A stretch of 64,000 bases of DNA. It comes from Bugula neritina (taxonomy: Eukaryota; Bryozoa; Gymnolaemata; Cheilostomatida; Bugulidae). Below are positions 18,471 through 33,900 of this stretch, in pieces (position 1 is the stretch's first letter; the number at the start of each line of letters is the position of its first letter). The notes under the pieces were generated by a model that searched no databases, was not told where the DNA came from, and saw only the letters and a program-made list of their open reading frames with translations. The position numbers were made by a program, and so were the translations under genes. The stretch is from the NCBI GenBank assembly GCA_964035545.1, contig OZ037767.1, forward strand, positions 23,107,128-23,171,127. Reading direction: 5' to 3'.

Positions 18471-19333
18471 TACTTAGTCTGAGAAATAATCCGCAACCTC
18501 ACAGTATTATGCTTATATTGAGCTATATCTAACTATAGTCACTATACCTACCAGCTACTGCTACTATGCCTAACTATACTCCTTGTACCTTTAGGTTCTA
18601 CTGCAAGTTAGTTTTTCTATTCAACAGGCATATAATTGCTTACATATGGTTCACTGATCCTACTGATAAAGGAATATATGCTATAATGTAAAGAATATAT
18701 ATAGGCTATAATGCGTATAAGATGACACAATACCTGCTACTGATTTGATGAGAGATAACTAGGTCATTTCCTGGACAGGTAGCTTCAACATGTGTTTCCT
18801 AAGATGTGCAGTTTATTATTACACACTATATAGTATATATACACAGTATATTATACACAGCATATATACACTCAACTTACCTATACTGTATTGTATACAC
18901 TGCTATTCTGTTACGCCAGTCAAGATTGGCAATTCCTTGATTCTGTCTCCATTGCGTTTTGGCACCTATGTAGTCTTCTCTCTACAAGTATAGCATACGT
19001 ACAAAATTAGCCTTGGAGCATGTGTTCGCTTCTCCCTAAACTATAAGCAGATGTTTCAAATAATGTACTCAGTTTTATATAGAAATGGGTACAACATTTT
19101 CTATGCTGTATTCTATATCGTAGTTTATAGTACAGCTGCTCTACACAGTATTTTATAAAACCCATTAAAATCGTTATTTGAACATTATAAATTTTACACT
19201 CTTGATGATCTTCTAGCAGACCAGATTAAAAATAATTGCTCTGAATTTTATACCTCCCCCCCCCCCCCCCCCCTATAAAACGTAAAGAGTATGTGAAGTA
19301 GGTGTTAAAAGCTGATGAAATGTAGATCAGGGA

Positions 19334-19520
19334 GCAGCCATGCCCTAGTGGTTAGAGTGCATGGGTAGTATGCGGCACAGGTCATTGGTTCAAGTTTAGG
19401 TCATTAGTGACGAAGAGCACCAATCAGAATTGTTCCTGTGCCTCAGTAAACGTCCCCAAACCCAGTTGCTTGCATGGTGAAAGGCACAGCCTTAGCCAGC
19501 TTTAAATGCTTTGAAATCAG
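19334..19520 (+). mobile_element. tRNA-derived SINE, copy 3
   Basis: Head GCAGCCATGCCCTAGTGGTT, degraded B box (TTGGTTCAAGT), then GACGAAGAGCACCAATCA and a GCCTTAGCCAGC block, in the same order as the 841 and 6077 copies. It is more diverged than those two. Confidence 0.7.
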
Positions 19521-19559
19521 AGACTGAGACTTTAAACTGATGTAAGCATATGGTGGAGT

Positions 19560-19800
19560 GTATAACACTATGTGAAGTGAATCTTAGAAACATGATAGAA
19601 TGTATCGCACTGTATGAAGAGAGAAAGCTAGAAGTATGATAGAATGTATAGTTCTGTATGAAGAGAGAAAGCTAGAAGTATGATAGAATGTATAGTACTG
19701 TATGTAGAGAGAAAGTTAGAAGTATAATAGAATGTTTCAGATACTCTTTGTAGAGAGAAAGTTGGAAGCAAGATAGAATGTATAGCATTGTATTCAGAAT
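19560..19800. repeat. ~55-60-bp tandem repeat
   Basis: About four units with GAAGAGAGAAAGCTAGAAGT and ATGATAGAATGTATAG. Confidence 0.85.
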
Positions 19801-21290
19801 GACATGAAGGTGGGGCAACATTAGATAACCTCATGAATACAAAATATCATTTCTATAGTTTGATCAAACAATTACATCAAGGAGAAGCTGAAGAATTTAG
19901 TTAGCCACATTGTAATCTTTATATAATAGACAAATGCACTCAACATCAGATAATAATTTGCCATAACTTGTATACAAGAATGTTGTAACCCCACCAACTA
20001 AAAGCAAGAAGGTATACAAGCACCACAACTACACCTACGCCACACCTAGTATTAAAGTGTAGGAATTAAAGTTGCTTCATCGTTATTTTAGTAATGGTCA
20101 AGTTGTTTAATTACTACAATATCTTTCTTAAATAGAGCAGCTATTTTATGAAAGTCACTGTATAAGAATAACGAATTGCATAGTGAATGAAATAGTAGTT
20201 TTAAAACTAATACTAATAGTTTAGAGAGACACAAAGCTACATCATGATTAGTTTCTGTTAGATCTGAATTAAGCTGCAACTTCAGGCAATATTCTCTGTT
20301 TTGATACTCAGTGTCCTCAATGCGAAGAAAGGTTAATGCCTCTTGAAAGTTAGATTATGAACTTTGCTTTACTATCAATAGCAATAAAAGAGACTCATGG
20401 CCCGTAATAGTTATCCATATTGATTACACTATATTATTTTAATTCTTTTTCCAGAAAGTAGCTTAGAAACTTGTTTAATTACTTAGATATGAGTTCAGTA
20501 AGTTCAAGCAGTAATAATGGTACAGTTTTGTATTTTATTCTTAAATTGGAATTTGATGAACACTTTTCTTTTGCTAAACTGCTAAACAGACATTTAATTT
20601 CTGACTGTCATGTGATGCCAAATCATGCTTCAAAAAGGAGCACTGTATAAAATGTAATATAATACAATATAATATAATATGATATGACATAATATAACAT
20701 AATATATGTAATGTAATATAATCTAACATAAAGTAATATAATCTAGCATAAAGTAATGTAATATAATGTCCACTTAAGCTTTCTTCAGTGCCCAAAAAAC
20801 TGCTTGTTGAAATTATATATAATTATAAACATGGGTTCTCATTTGGGAATACAGAATATATAACTTAGCTGCCTCTGATAACCAGTACTGCTGTATAAGC
20901 TACATCCCTTAGCAGTAGGTGCAGGAATACAATTTCTTTAAAATATAGTGTTGGTTCTAGCAGTAGGTTGTAACATGGGGATTGTCCAATTACATAGAAA
21001 GTACTATTAGCCCAAACTTAAAATAGAATAAAAATAGCAAACCTAAGCTAAATCAAAATCTACAACTCAGCCCCCAACAGACTTTTTGGTATTTTGTATT
21101 TCTCACTCAGGTGTGTTCTGGTGCTAACCTAGTCAAATTGACTTTTTCCTAAAATGCATAGTTTTTTATGAAATGCTGAAAGTTAAAATCTGCTCTTAAA
21201 ACTACGAAAATTTAACTTCATTGCTAAACACTGAAGTGTTGCTGTACATTCTATGGTACATACTTAAGCACATACACATAATATATGATG

Positions 21291-21293
<3 letters not shown>

Positions 21294-21382
<89 letters not shown>

Positions 21383-21399
21383 CATTATATATTATATAT

Positions 21400-21461
<62 letters not shown>
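21294..21461. repeat. (AT)n tract left of the Penelope-like element
   Basis: Two AT runs separated by a short TGCATTATATATTATA interruption. The open frames through it are low-complexity artefacts. Confidence 0.95.
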
Positions 21462-21464
<3 letters not shown>

Positions 21465-21574
21465 TCTATATTAAAAAATGAATCAAAAGAACTCAATATT
21501 TCAAAAAATAGAGTATTTATATTTGGTACTGATATAATTTTGGATATAAAATAAACTTATATATTCATTCTTTT

Positions 21575-21621
21575 CGACTACAATATTGTTTCACGTAGTG
21601 CGAGCTACGATCATCAGGTCG
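21575..21621 (-). ncRNA. Hammerhead ribozyme, left arm
   Basis: Minus-strand copy of the 47-nt motif at 24149-24195, with the same core, stems and cleavage context. Confidence 0.8.
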
Positions 21622-21732
21622 TTGTGTGTACGGTTGAGTGATTTTGTTTTGAAATTAGCATTGTTTATGTATCGTTACGCTGGAATGTCTTAACTAGCGT
21701 CTGTTGAATGCGCAAGCAAAAATCTACGCTTA

Positions 21733-22076
21733 AGCCTAGGGCCACACTGTGCGTATTTTCGCATGCGAAAATTAAAATCACAAGTAGCAAAGGTGTCCAC
21801 TGTAGCGTCAGTGATGCGTGATAAATAAAGCTTTCATTTTTAAATCGCACTCGCTTTCAATAAAACGCAATTTACTGGAATATAGCACTAAATAAAGAAA
21901 TTGGGCTCGCTGAATAACTACCAGCCAATTAGGTGACGACGACAGAGACGATTCGCACTTGCGTTGAAAATGCAGAGCGACAAGTGCGAATGTTTTCTCG
22001 ACGCGCACAGTGGACACCTTTGCTACTTGTGATTTCAATTTTCGCATGCGAAAATACGCACCGTGTGGCCCTAGGC
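21733..22076. mobile_element. MITE nested in the Penelope left arm
   Basis: About 343 bp with ~70-bp terminal inverted repeats (21734-21803 and 22007-22076, two mismatches by eye) starting GCCTAGGGCCACAC. Each repeat contains the palindrome TTTTCGCATGCGAAAA. No transposase is present. The right Penelope arm preserves the empty site (CTACGCTTATGTCTGC), which shows the insertion exactly and suggests a TA or TTA target duplication. That fits PIF/Harbinger, ISL2EU or Tc1/mariner-type mobilisation; the superfamily is not settled. Confidence 0.85.
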
Positions 22077-22613
22077 TATGTCTGCACGTAGTGGAGAGCT
22101 CTTTTCGTTTGTTGAGGGAGGATAATTCCGGTTGTTTTAAACTTATATATTTCTCATAGCTGCATAGGTTACATCTGTTGGTTGGGTTTGAGTAGGATTT
22201 GCAAATTTTTAAAATATTCCATTTTAAGCTGAATTTCGTGTTGTTGTCTTTTAAATTCCAGATGTGTCTGCTGAGTTGTGTGCTGTTGGCTTTATCTGCA
22301 TGTAGGAAAGAGGCTTTATGGTTATTGAATCTGGTTTTGAAGGTAGTCGAACAGAGTCCTATGTATGAATGGCTGGAATTATTGTCCTGTCTTGTCACAG
22401 TTGCTTGGTATATTACGTTTTTGTATAAGCATTTACCATTTAGTGGACAGTTAGAAGGTTGTTTGCAGTTACATTGTGTGTCATTTAGTTTAGTAGTGGT
22501 AGTAGGGATGTGTGCGGTTTTAAGTTTGTGTTGGTTCGAGCCATCAATGATATTTTTCATGTTGGGCATGCATGAATAACCTGGTGTTCAGTTGATATGT
22601 TGATAAAGTGTGA
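22077..22613 (-). pseudogene. Penelope GIY-YIG fragment, left arm
   Basis: Minus-strand open frame (to 22569) nearly identical to the C-terminal part of the right copy: Cys-rich CNCKQPSNC, NVIYQATV, SYIGLCSTTFKTRFNNHK, then LSRHIW. The frame reads on into the MITE, which replaces the true C-terminus. It has no RT domain and only about 40 bp of upstream RT-coding sequence. It is a dead fragment; differences from the right copy such as SNPTNRC against SNLTNRC are point changes. Confidence 0.85.
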
Positions 22614-24080
22614 CGCAACATATGGAAGAATTCCTACTCAGTAATAAACTGGTTTGAAAACATCAAGAACAAAAGCAGTAAGTCATTTATTACTTTTGAC
22701 ATATGCAATTTCTACCCATCAATAACCGAAGACCTCCTTTACAAAGCCCTTTCCTTTGCGTCACACTTTATCAACATACCAACTGAACACCAGGAAATAA
22801 TTTTACACTCTAAAAAGTCCATCCTTATCTCCAATGGTGAACAATGGACAAAACAACACGACAGTAATTTTGATGTCACTATGGGAAGCTATGACGGCGC
22901 CGAGACCTGCCAACTAATTGGAATATACCTGCTTAATCTATTAACTACTGAAATGAACATAGAATGCAATTTAGGCTTATATAGAGATGATGGACTCATA
23001 GTTTGTGAAGGAACACCTAGACATATAGAACAGAACAAAAAACAAATTTGCAACTTTTTTAGAAAATTTAATCTTTCAATTACAATAGAAGCCAATAAAA
23101 AAGTTGTAAACTTCCTAGATGTAACATTTAACCTAACTAACCAATCCTACAAACCCTATACAAAACCTGGAAACACCATCCTCTATGTTCACAAGCAAAG
23201 CGACCATCCACCTGCAGTATTGAAAAACCTACCAGAAAATATAAATAAAAGACTCAGCTCACTATCCTCCAATGAGGAGGAGTTTAAAACCACCGCACAA
23301 CCATACCAAGAAGCACTATCAAACAGTGGATATGACTATAAATTAAAATATAACCCGACGCTTAAATCCAACAGCAATAATAAAAATAGAAATAGAAACA
23401 TATTATGGTACAACCCACCTTTTAGTTCAACAGTAAAAACCAAAATAGGGAAGAAATTTCTCCAAATCATCGACAAATGCTTTCCACCATCCAACCAACT
23501 AAGTAAAATTTTTAATAGGAAAACCATAAAAATTAGTTATTCATGCATGCCCAACATGAAAAATATCATTGATGGCTCGAACCAACACAAACTTAAAACC
23601 GCACACATCCCTACTACCACTACTAAACTAAATGACACACAATGTAACTGCAAACAACCTTCTAACTGTCCACTAAATGGTAAATGCTTATACAAAAACG
23701 TAATATACCAAGCAACTGTGACAAGACAGGACAATAATTCCAGCCATTCATACATAGGACTCTGTTCGACTACCTTCAAAACCAGATTCAATAACCATAA
23801 AGCCTCTTTCCTACATGCAGATAAAGCCAACAGCACACAACTCAGCAGACACATCTGGAATTTAAAAGACAACAACACGAAATTCAGCTTAAAATGGAAT
23901 ATTTTAAAAATTTGCAAATCCTACTCAAACCTAACCAACAGATGTAACCTATGCAGCTATGAGAAATATATAATTTTAAAACAACCGGAATTATCCTCCC
24001 TCAACAAACGAAAAGAGCTCTCCACTACGTGCAGACATAAGCGTAGATTTTTGCTTGCGCATTCAACAGACGCTAGTTAA
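22614..24080 (+). pseudogene. Penelope-like RT plus GIY-YIG endonuclease, 5' truncated
   Basis: Open in one frame from the head-to-head junction to the TAA ending at 24080. The start drawn at the ATG at 22881 would cut through the RT, because the frame is open to 22614 and already contains SFITFDICNFYPSI, an RT motif. LYRDDGL near 22978 is the catalytic YxDD box. It is followed by NFLDVTF, a basic linker, a Cys cluster, then GIY-YIG motifs IYQATV and SYIGL with the conserved Arg and His of FKTRFNNHK. Penelope RTs are related to telomerase RT and prime at nicks made by the GIY-YIG nuclease. The N-terminal RT motifs are missing, so this copy should be inactive although it has no internal stop. 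Confidence 0.88.
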
Positions 24081-24148
24081 GACATTCCAGCGTAACGATA
24101 CATAAACAATGCTAATTTCAAAACAAAGTCACTCAACCGTACACACAA

Positions 24149-24195
24149 CGACCTGATGATCGTAGCTCGCACTACGTGAAACAATATTGTAGTCG
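24149..24195 (+). ncRNA. Hammerhead ribozyme, right arm
   Basis: Stem I pairs CGAC (24149-24152) with GTCG (24192-24195). The core is CTGATGA (24153-24159). Stem II pairs CGTAG (24161-24165) with CTACG (24172-24176). GAAA is at 24178-24181. Stem III is closed by C82-G89, and A81 pairs with T90. The cleavage-site residue is A91, so the site context is GTA rather than the commonest GTC. This is a type I layout with a very short stem III. Penelope-like elements are known to carry such ribozymes in their terminal regions. Positions 10.1/11.1 would be a U-U mismatch, the one weak point. Confidence 0.85.
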
Positions 24196-24244
24196 AAAAG
24201 AATGAATATATAATTTTATTTTATATCCAAAATTATATCAGTAC

Positions 24245-27915
<3,671 letters not shown>

Positions 27916-30900
27916 ATGGCCGACACCAACAGAGCAGCTCTGAGCGGTATTGCCTACGATATTGCTAAAAAGGTGAGTATCACTGAGTATTGCAGCTATG
28001 TATAGTCTCTTTACACTTGAAAAAATTGAGATGTATTTAATTCACTAGATATGCATGCAGTATATATTACTAAAATTGCAGGTTTGTGTTTTTGATATTT
28101 TGTTCAACCTGCACTTATCTTTTCGAGAAATTTTTATGTCTTTGGCAGCTGGATTGCAATTAAAAATTAAAAATATTGTAATGAATAAAATCGCATAAAA
28201 TAGTATTAATGAAAAAGGTGTTTGTAGTTGCATGTACAAAAGCTAGGCTCAACACAGTAAATCCTCTAAATGTACTGCTAGGATTTCTCAGCCAGTTTCA
28301 AATTTATCGAATCAATGCATCAACTTTATATATATTAAACTTGATATATTATTATTTTTCATTTAACTTATAAGATGCTAGTTTAATTAAAGCATCTTGC
28401 ACACCCAAGCGAACACTCTTGTTGATTTTCTGCTTATGTACAATTGCCAGCCATTTGGTGTATAACTTTAACTTCAACTTAATATACATTTCTTTGTTAG
28501 TTATTGCAAGTCTCATTATTTTAATATGTTATTTTATTACAACATCATACTCTATATGAATAGTAGTTTATAAAGAGTTGCTATAAGTGGTTGTGGCACA
28601 AGTAATTATACTTACAGTATACAGTGCATAGACAGGTCTGCCTATAAGGCTAGCATAACGATACTAACTGTAATTACTGTTTAAATGTTAAATATCAGCA
28701 ATTATCTCTACAATGAGTTATATCCATAAATGGGTAAGAGATCGAGAACACCATAAATGTGAATAACACAATACAATGCTATCTAACTATGAGACTACCT
28801 TGCCACACCTTTCAGTGCATAGTATACAGCTATAATTAGTATATTGTTATTTCAGCTTTTTATATTCTGACTTCGTACACATGTGCAGTCTGTATAGGTA
28901 CTAAGCATTGCTATTGCTAGAATATAGAGCTTGTATAAAACTCAAAAGTTGTGTCCCACAAAATATATATGTAAATACAAGTTCATGAAACATTTATACT
29001 ACTTTCATATATTACTAAAACCTTGCTTTCATTGCTTCATGTGAGAGACTAACCCAAATATTGTTTCATGTAAGAGACTAACCCAAATATTGTTTCATGT
29101 GAGAAACTAACCCAACTACTGTTTCGTGTGAGAGACTCACCCAGCTACTGTTTCATATGAGAGGCTAACCCAATGTTTTGTATGCAGGTTGACAAGAACC
29201 GAGATCCTGAAGCGGAGGCCAAGGCAGTTGCCTGGATGACAGAAGTGTTGTGTAAAGCGCCCCCTGCTGGCACTTATGAAGATTCCCTAAAGAACGGAGC
29301 TTACCTCTGCGAGTAAGTCTTCATAAGATTTCAGGCTAGAAAGAAGTTTACAGAATGTTTTGTAAATACTCAATGGTGTTTTCGCAACACTGACCAGTTA
29401 CATGCACATTGCTTTTATTCTAAAATCAAAAATTTACGTTGATTATTTCATATCTGAGTCACTAAAATTAGCCTGTGGTTTCAATAACATGTTGTCATGT
29501 TTTAGACTTATCAACGCTATCGCTCCAAACTCGGTTAAAAAGATTCACCAAAAAGGTCAGGCCTTTACTGTGATGCAAAATATAGAAGCATTTCAAAAAG
29601 CTCTGGTAGCATATGGCGTACCGGCAGAAGATCTTTTCCAAACTGTAGATCTTTGGGAAAAGAGGAACATACCCGCAGTGACAAAAACTATCTACGCACT
29701 CTCTCGAACTGTAAGTGCAAAAATATGATCATGCGATCACAACACATGTTTGTAGTAGTAGTCGTAGTAACTACAGTTGAATTAGAATAAATTTTATAAT
29801 AATTGAAGAATTCTATATGATTGAAAACAAAGCTTATTTATTTTTATTGAAATGTGTAAATCTTTCTTGTTCACTAGATAAAATAAGCGTTTAATTCCAT
29901 CTCATAAATATTTTTCAGTTAAAAGGCTGTATAGCATATGATTGGTTAGAAGGACTAAAACTGCTGATAGTTAAAACTAGAAATTTTACGATTTCATCAC
30001 CATTGCGCAGTGGTATAGGTTACCCACTAAACTTTATATTACTCAATACTCATGATCTCTTTATCCTCACTAGTTTTCTAGATTTCCAGGCAGGTTATTT
30101 AATTAATATGCAGCATCATTTACACCTGAAGTTTACCTAATAGAAACTAATTAGGAGTAAAGGCTAGTCTAGCTATTGTGGCTGCAATCAGTTGTTATAG
30201 ACTCTGTAATGTAATAATATTTTTCTGCTCTGAAGGATGTATTGTATTATCAGAACCTATAAAATGAATTGCAAAAGCTCCTTGTGCCACAGTCTAACTA
30301 ATTACACCTCCACTTTGCCAATTAACATTATCAGCATCTATAAAATGCTATGCATGCAACAATCAAACCTGTTGCCCAGCCTTTCTTTGCAGCTTGAGTA
30401 AAGAGCATCTCACAGGGTATAAAGTATTTGATGATTTGCTTAGCTGGAGAAATTAACTTGTTTATGAACATCTGTAATAGTTCTACAAAATGTCAATGCA
30501 GTGTACAGCAGCATAAAGTTGTTTGCTGCTGTTACTTGAATAGCACTTGGTTATAAATTATATTCTAGAAAATTCTACTCCAGTCTACAACAAATAAGAA
30601 TTGAGCTGGTGTTGGGAATATTGAAGATACTATATGTAGAATCAGCATTTAATATTACTCTTTACTCTATACAATATATGTACTACTTTTTCCTGTACAG
30701 CTTAGACTTAACTTGAGTGTGTTTATTAAACACTAGAAAGCCTTGTGTGCTGTAGGCACTGAATACGCTAACTAGAAGTAATACCAACAAACTGCATAAA
30801 ATTATCATACTATATGAATACTGACTCACAAAGCCAAAACTAATACTGCAACCAGACTAAACATTGGCTCAGCACTGCAACAAATGTCAGCTAAATACAT

Positions 30901-33900
30901 GGCTTCTTTTTATATTATCTGTATCTTTATTTTAAAATATCATGAGTTGCTAAAACATGGGCTGGATTATTGCTTAGCAAAACATTGCTATTTATTTAAA
31001 ATAATATATCATTCAAATGATATATTACACCACATATCATTATCAATGAGGAAATAACTTCTAATAAACAATTTAAAATATTTCCACTCTGTATATTTAC
31101 CTGCAGTAGAGTTAATGGAGATAAAACTTATTCATCATACAAATAAGGCAGTTGGTACAAAGAGTACTAAGCTATGCTTCTACTGAGTGTCAAAAGCTCA
31201 CATAATACAAATAACTACAACACAATATTTATTTAAAATAATACAATATATAATATTATACTACTGCATGCAATAATTCATACAATATTATATTATACTA
31301 TTGTATATAGTACTATATATAATATTATATTATTGTATGTAGTACTATATATAATATTATATTATTGTATGTAGTACTATATATAATATTATATTATTGT
31401 ATTTAATATTACATATAATACTATAATATTGCATATATGTAAAAAATTTATATAATACTATAACATTATATGCTGAAATTTATAGTACTAGAATAGAAAT
31501 AATATAAAAACACAGGCAATGTTACAGCATGCAACTTGCTTTATAATTTATTTGTTCTATGTTGTTTGCAAACTATATGGGTTAACATTTTTGTTATATT
31601 AGTTTTAATTTGCACAATTTGGTCAAAATTACTCACTAAGTAGAATAATTTGGAATAATTAAAAAATAAAATGATTGTGTAATTGCTCATAATATTAAAT
31701 GGGTAATGCTAGGGTATTGAAATACTGACATAATGTATTCAATTATTGGTATTTCAGCCATTTTCTCATTACTTACTGTTGATATAGGCTGAAAGGCAAG
31801 GCTGGTCAGGCCCAAAACTCCAACTGGATCAGCATCTAGTTAAAGATTTCTAATGGTATAAATTTTAATAATTGATAACACTCACAGCTATAGCTATGTT
31901 GATGCTGTGTAATACTGCAAGTGCTAATCTATACATATGGCTGCTTGGCTCTGCTAACACAACTACTTCTGGTTCTTCTAACACAACTACTTCTGGCTCT
32001 TCTAACACAACTACTTCTGGCTCTTCTAACACAACTACTTCTGGCTCTGCTATGACAGCTGCTTGCTGCAACTTAACCATTAATACTAGTAGCTGCTCAT
32101 TTTCATCAACTCTTCACTTTTACTAATTGAGTTTTAGTAGCACTTTTGCTATTAGATGCTTGCCCATATTAAGCCCAACACTGTCTGTGGCAAAATGCCA
32201 TAAGTTTTGTCATACTTTGTCACATTTACATTTGTGACAGTGTGACAGTGGCCCGAGTGTCATTTGTATGGCTTGTAAGCTCTTGTGACATAATAGTAAT
32301 ATTAAATTGTAATACTTGTTGTGTCACTGCGACACTTGCACTAAGGGCGCCTGTTGCTCTGCGTTACAATGACATAACTACAAGCAGCACCTATAGCCAA
32401 TGATCTAGACTTATTTTTACATTAAGTAAAGCTTAAAATCATAAAACTGTATCCGTCCAATAACATTTCACTTTTATGCATTTTTTGCTTATGCAGTAAA
32501 TTTATTTATTCCAGATAAATAATAGATCACAAATAGGTTTCTCAACAAAATTTCTATTCAATGCATGATAAAAATTGGCCAATAAAAAACTTTGCAACTT
32601 TGCAACATTATTTTGACTAAAAAACTAGACAATTTTTTTTAATAAAAAATTCTACGTTTGCTAAGGGCTAAAGCTTCTTGCTTCCTTTAGAATAAGCCTT
32701 GTGCCCATAGTGAAGACATCCACATTCAGATGTTTCTTATATTCATCATTTAGTAAGCTGACTCATTTGTCTCCTCCGTATAAAATAGCTATAAAATCTA
32801 AATTTCGTTTAGAATAACTGAATGGTGTAGAGGATAACTCTCAAATATCTGACCTTCATACATATTTTCTATTCTTAGTAATACATTTAGATATATTGAT
32901 CATGTGAAACTTTTTAGTAGAAGGCTACATACATATTTAAATATTCAAACATATCTCATTATTCTATACCATTTTTCCTTAATATGTTGTAAGCTTTGTT
33001 AAACGATGTCCAGAATAAGTTATTAAACACATTATTATTTTCTTATTTAGAAGAAAATACACATTTATAACTCTATAAATAGCATTAAGTATAACCATTT
33101 CTAAAATCATCTTATTACAATAACCTTTAAACATAATAAATCATAAATCATGTATAGTAGTTGTGATACATAACAGCAACATGTTTGTGCATTTTTTTTA
33201 CTGTATGTAGCATTATAACTTAACAAGAATGTAAAGGCATGTTGTGCTAGCTATATCATAAAGGAGTGTGAAAAAAGTGGTTTACTACATTATAAAGAAG
33301 TGTAAATGGGTGTTTTGCTATTGCACACAGAGGTGTAAAAGGGGTGTTTTGTTACTGCAGACAGAGGTGTAAAAGAGATGTTTTGCCACTGTATACAGGA
33401 GTGTAAAGGGGTGTTTTGCTGCTGCATACATGAGTGTAAAGGGGTTGTTGTGCTATTTCATACAGGCAGCCTGGAAAGGCTGGAAAGGTCCAACCATTCC
33501 CTGGGAGGTGCCTCCGGCTAAGATGGACATTTAGGCATCGGTTGATCTTCTTTTGGCCAACAAGCATTCATTACATTCAGTAATTATGGTTCTTTGACGA
33601 AGTAGTTTCTATTTTTGTTTGTCTGCATTTGTCTTTTTGTCAACTAAAACTAGTCAAGTTCTAAAGGTGCTGAATGAGCTAAATTCATTATGTTTACATG
33701 TTGAAACTGCTGCACATTATCTATAAAACTTATAAAATGCTACGACAAGTTGCATGGCTTATCTCAAAATTTGCTGAGGCAAGTGTATTTCTACAGCCCG
33801 AGACAAACTGCTGTAATTCCACCAATTGCTAAATTTAGTGTCTTTTAAAGGGCTAGTGTACACTATTCTGTTGTGTTATATAAAGCACTAGTCTTGTATC

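Larger units (their letters stand above)
18471..21515. other. Intergenic, repeat-bearing
   Basis: Besides the poly-C run at about 19256-19272, the SINE at 19334, the minisatellite at 19560-19800 and the (AT)n tract at 21294-21461, I see no coding exon with usable splice sites. Confidence 0.5.

Noticed and set aside
21221-21554. Tyr-Ile repeat frames, also at 24233-24469 and 60599-60823
   Set aside because: Pure (AT)n tracts read as codons.
22199-22579. 126-residue hydrophobic protein, with an identical one on the minus strand at 23537-23917
   Set aside because: Antisense shadow of the GIY-YIG coding region. It appears twice only because the element is an inverted repeat.
30010-30070. GCGCAGTGGTATAGGTTACC as another SINE head
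   Set aside because: No B box and no following SINE body blocks.
31865-32126. TTTSGSSN / EEPEVVVL repeat proteins on both strands
   Set aside because: A 24-bp intronic minisatellite leaves frames open on both strands; no splice context for the calponin gene.
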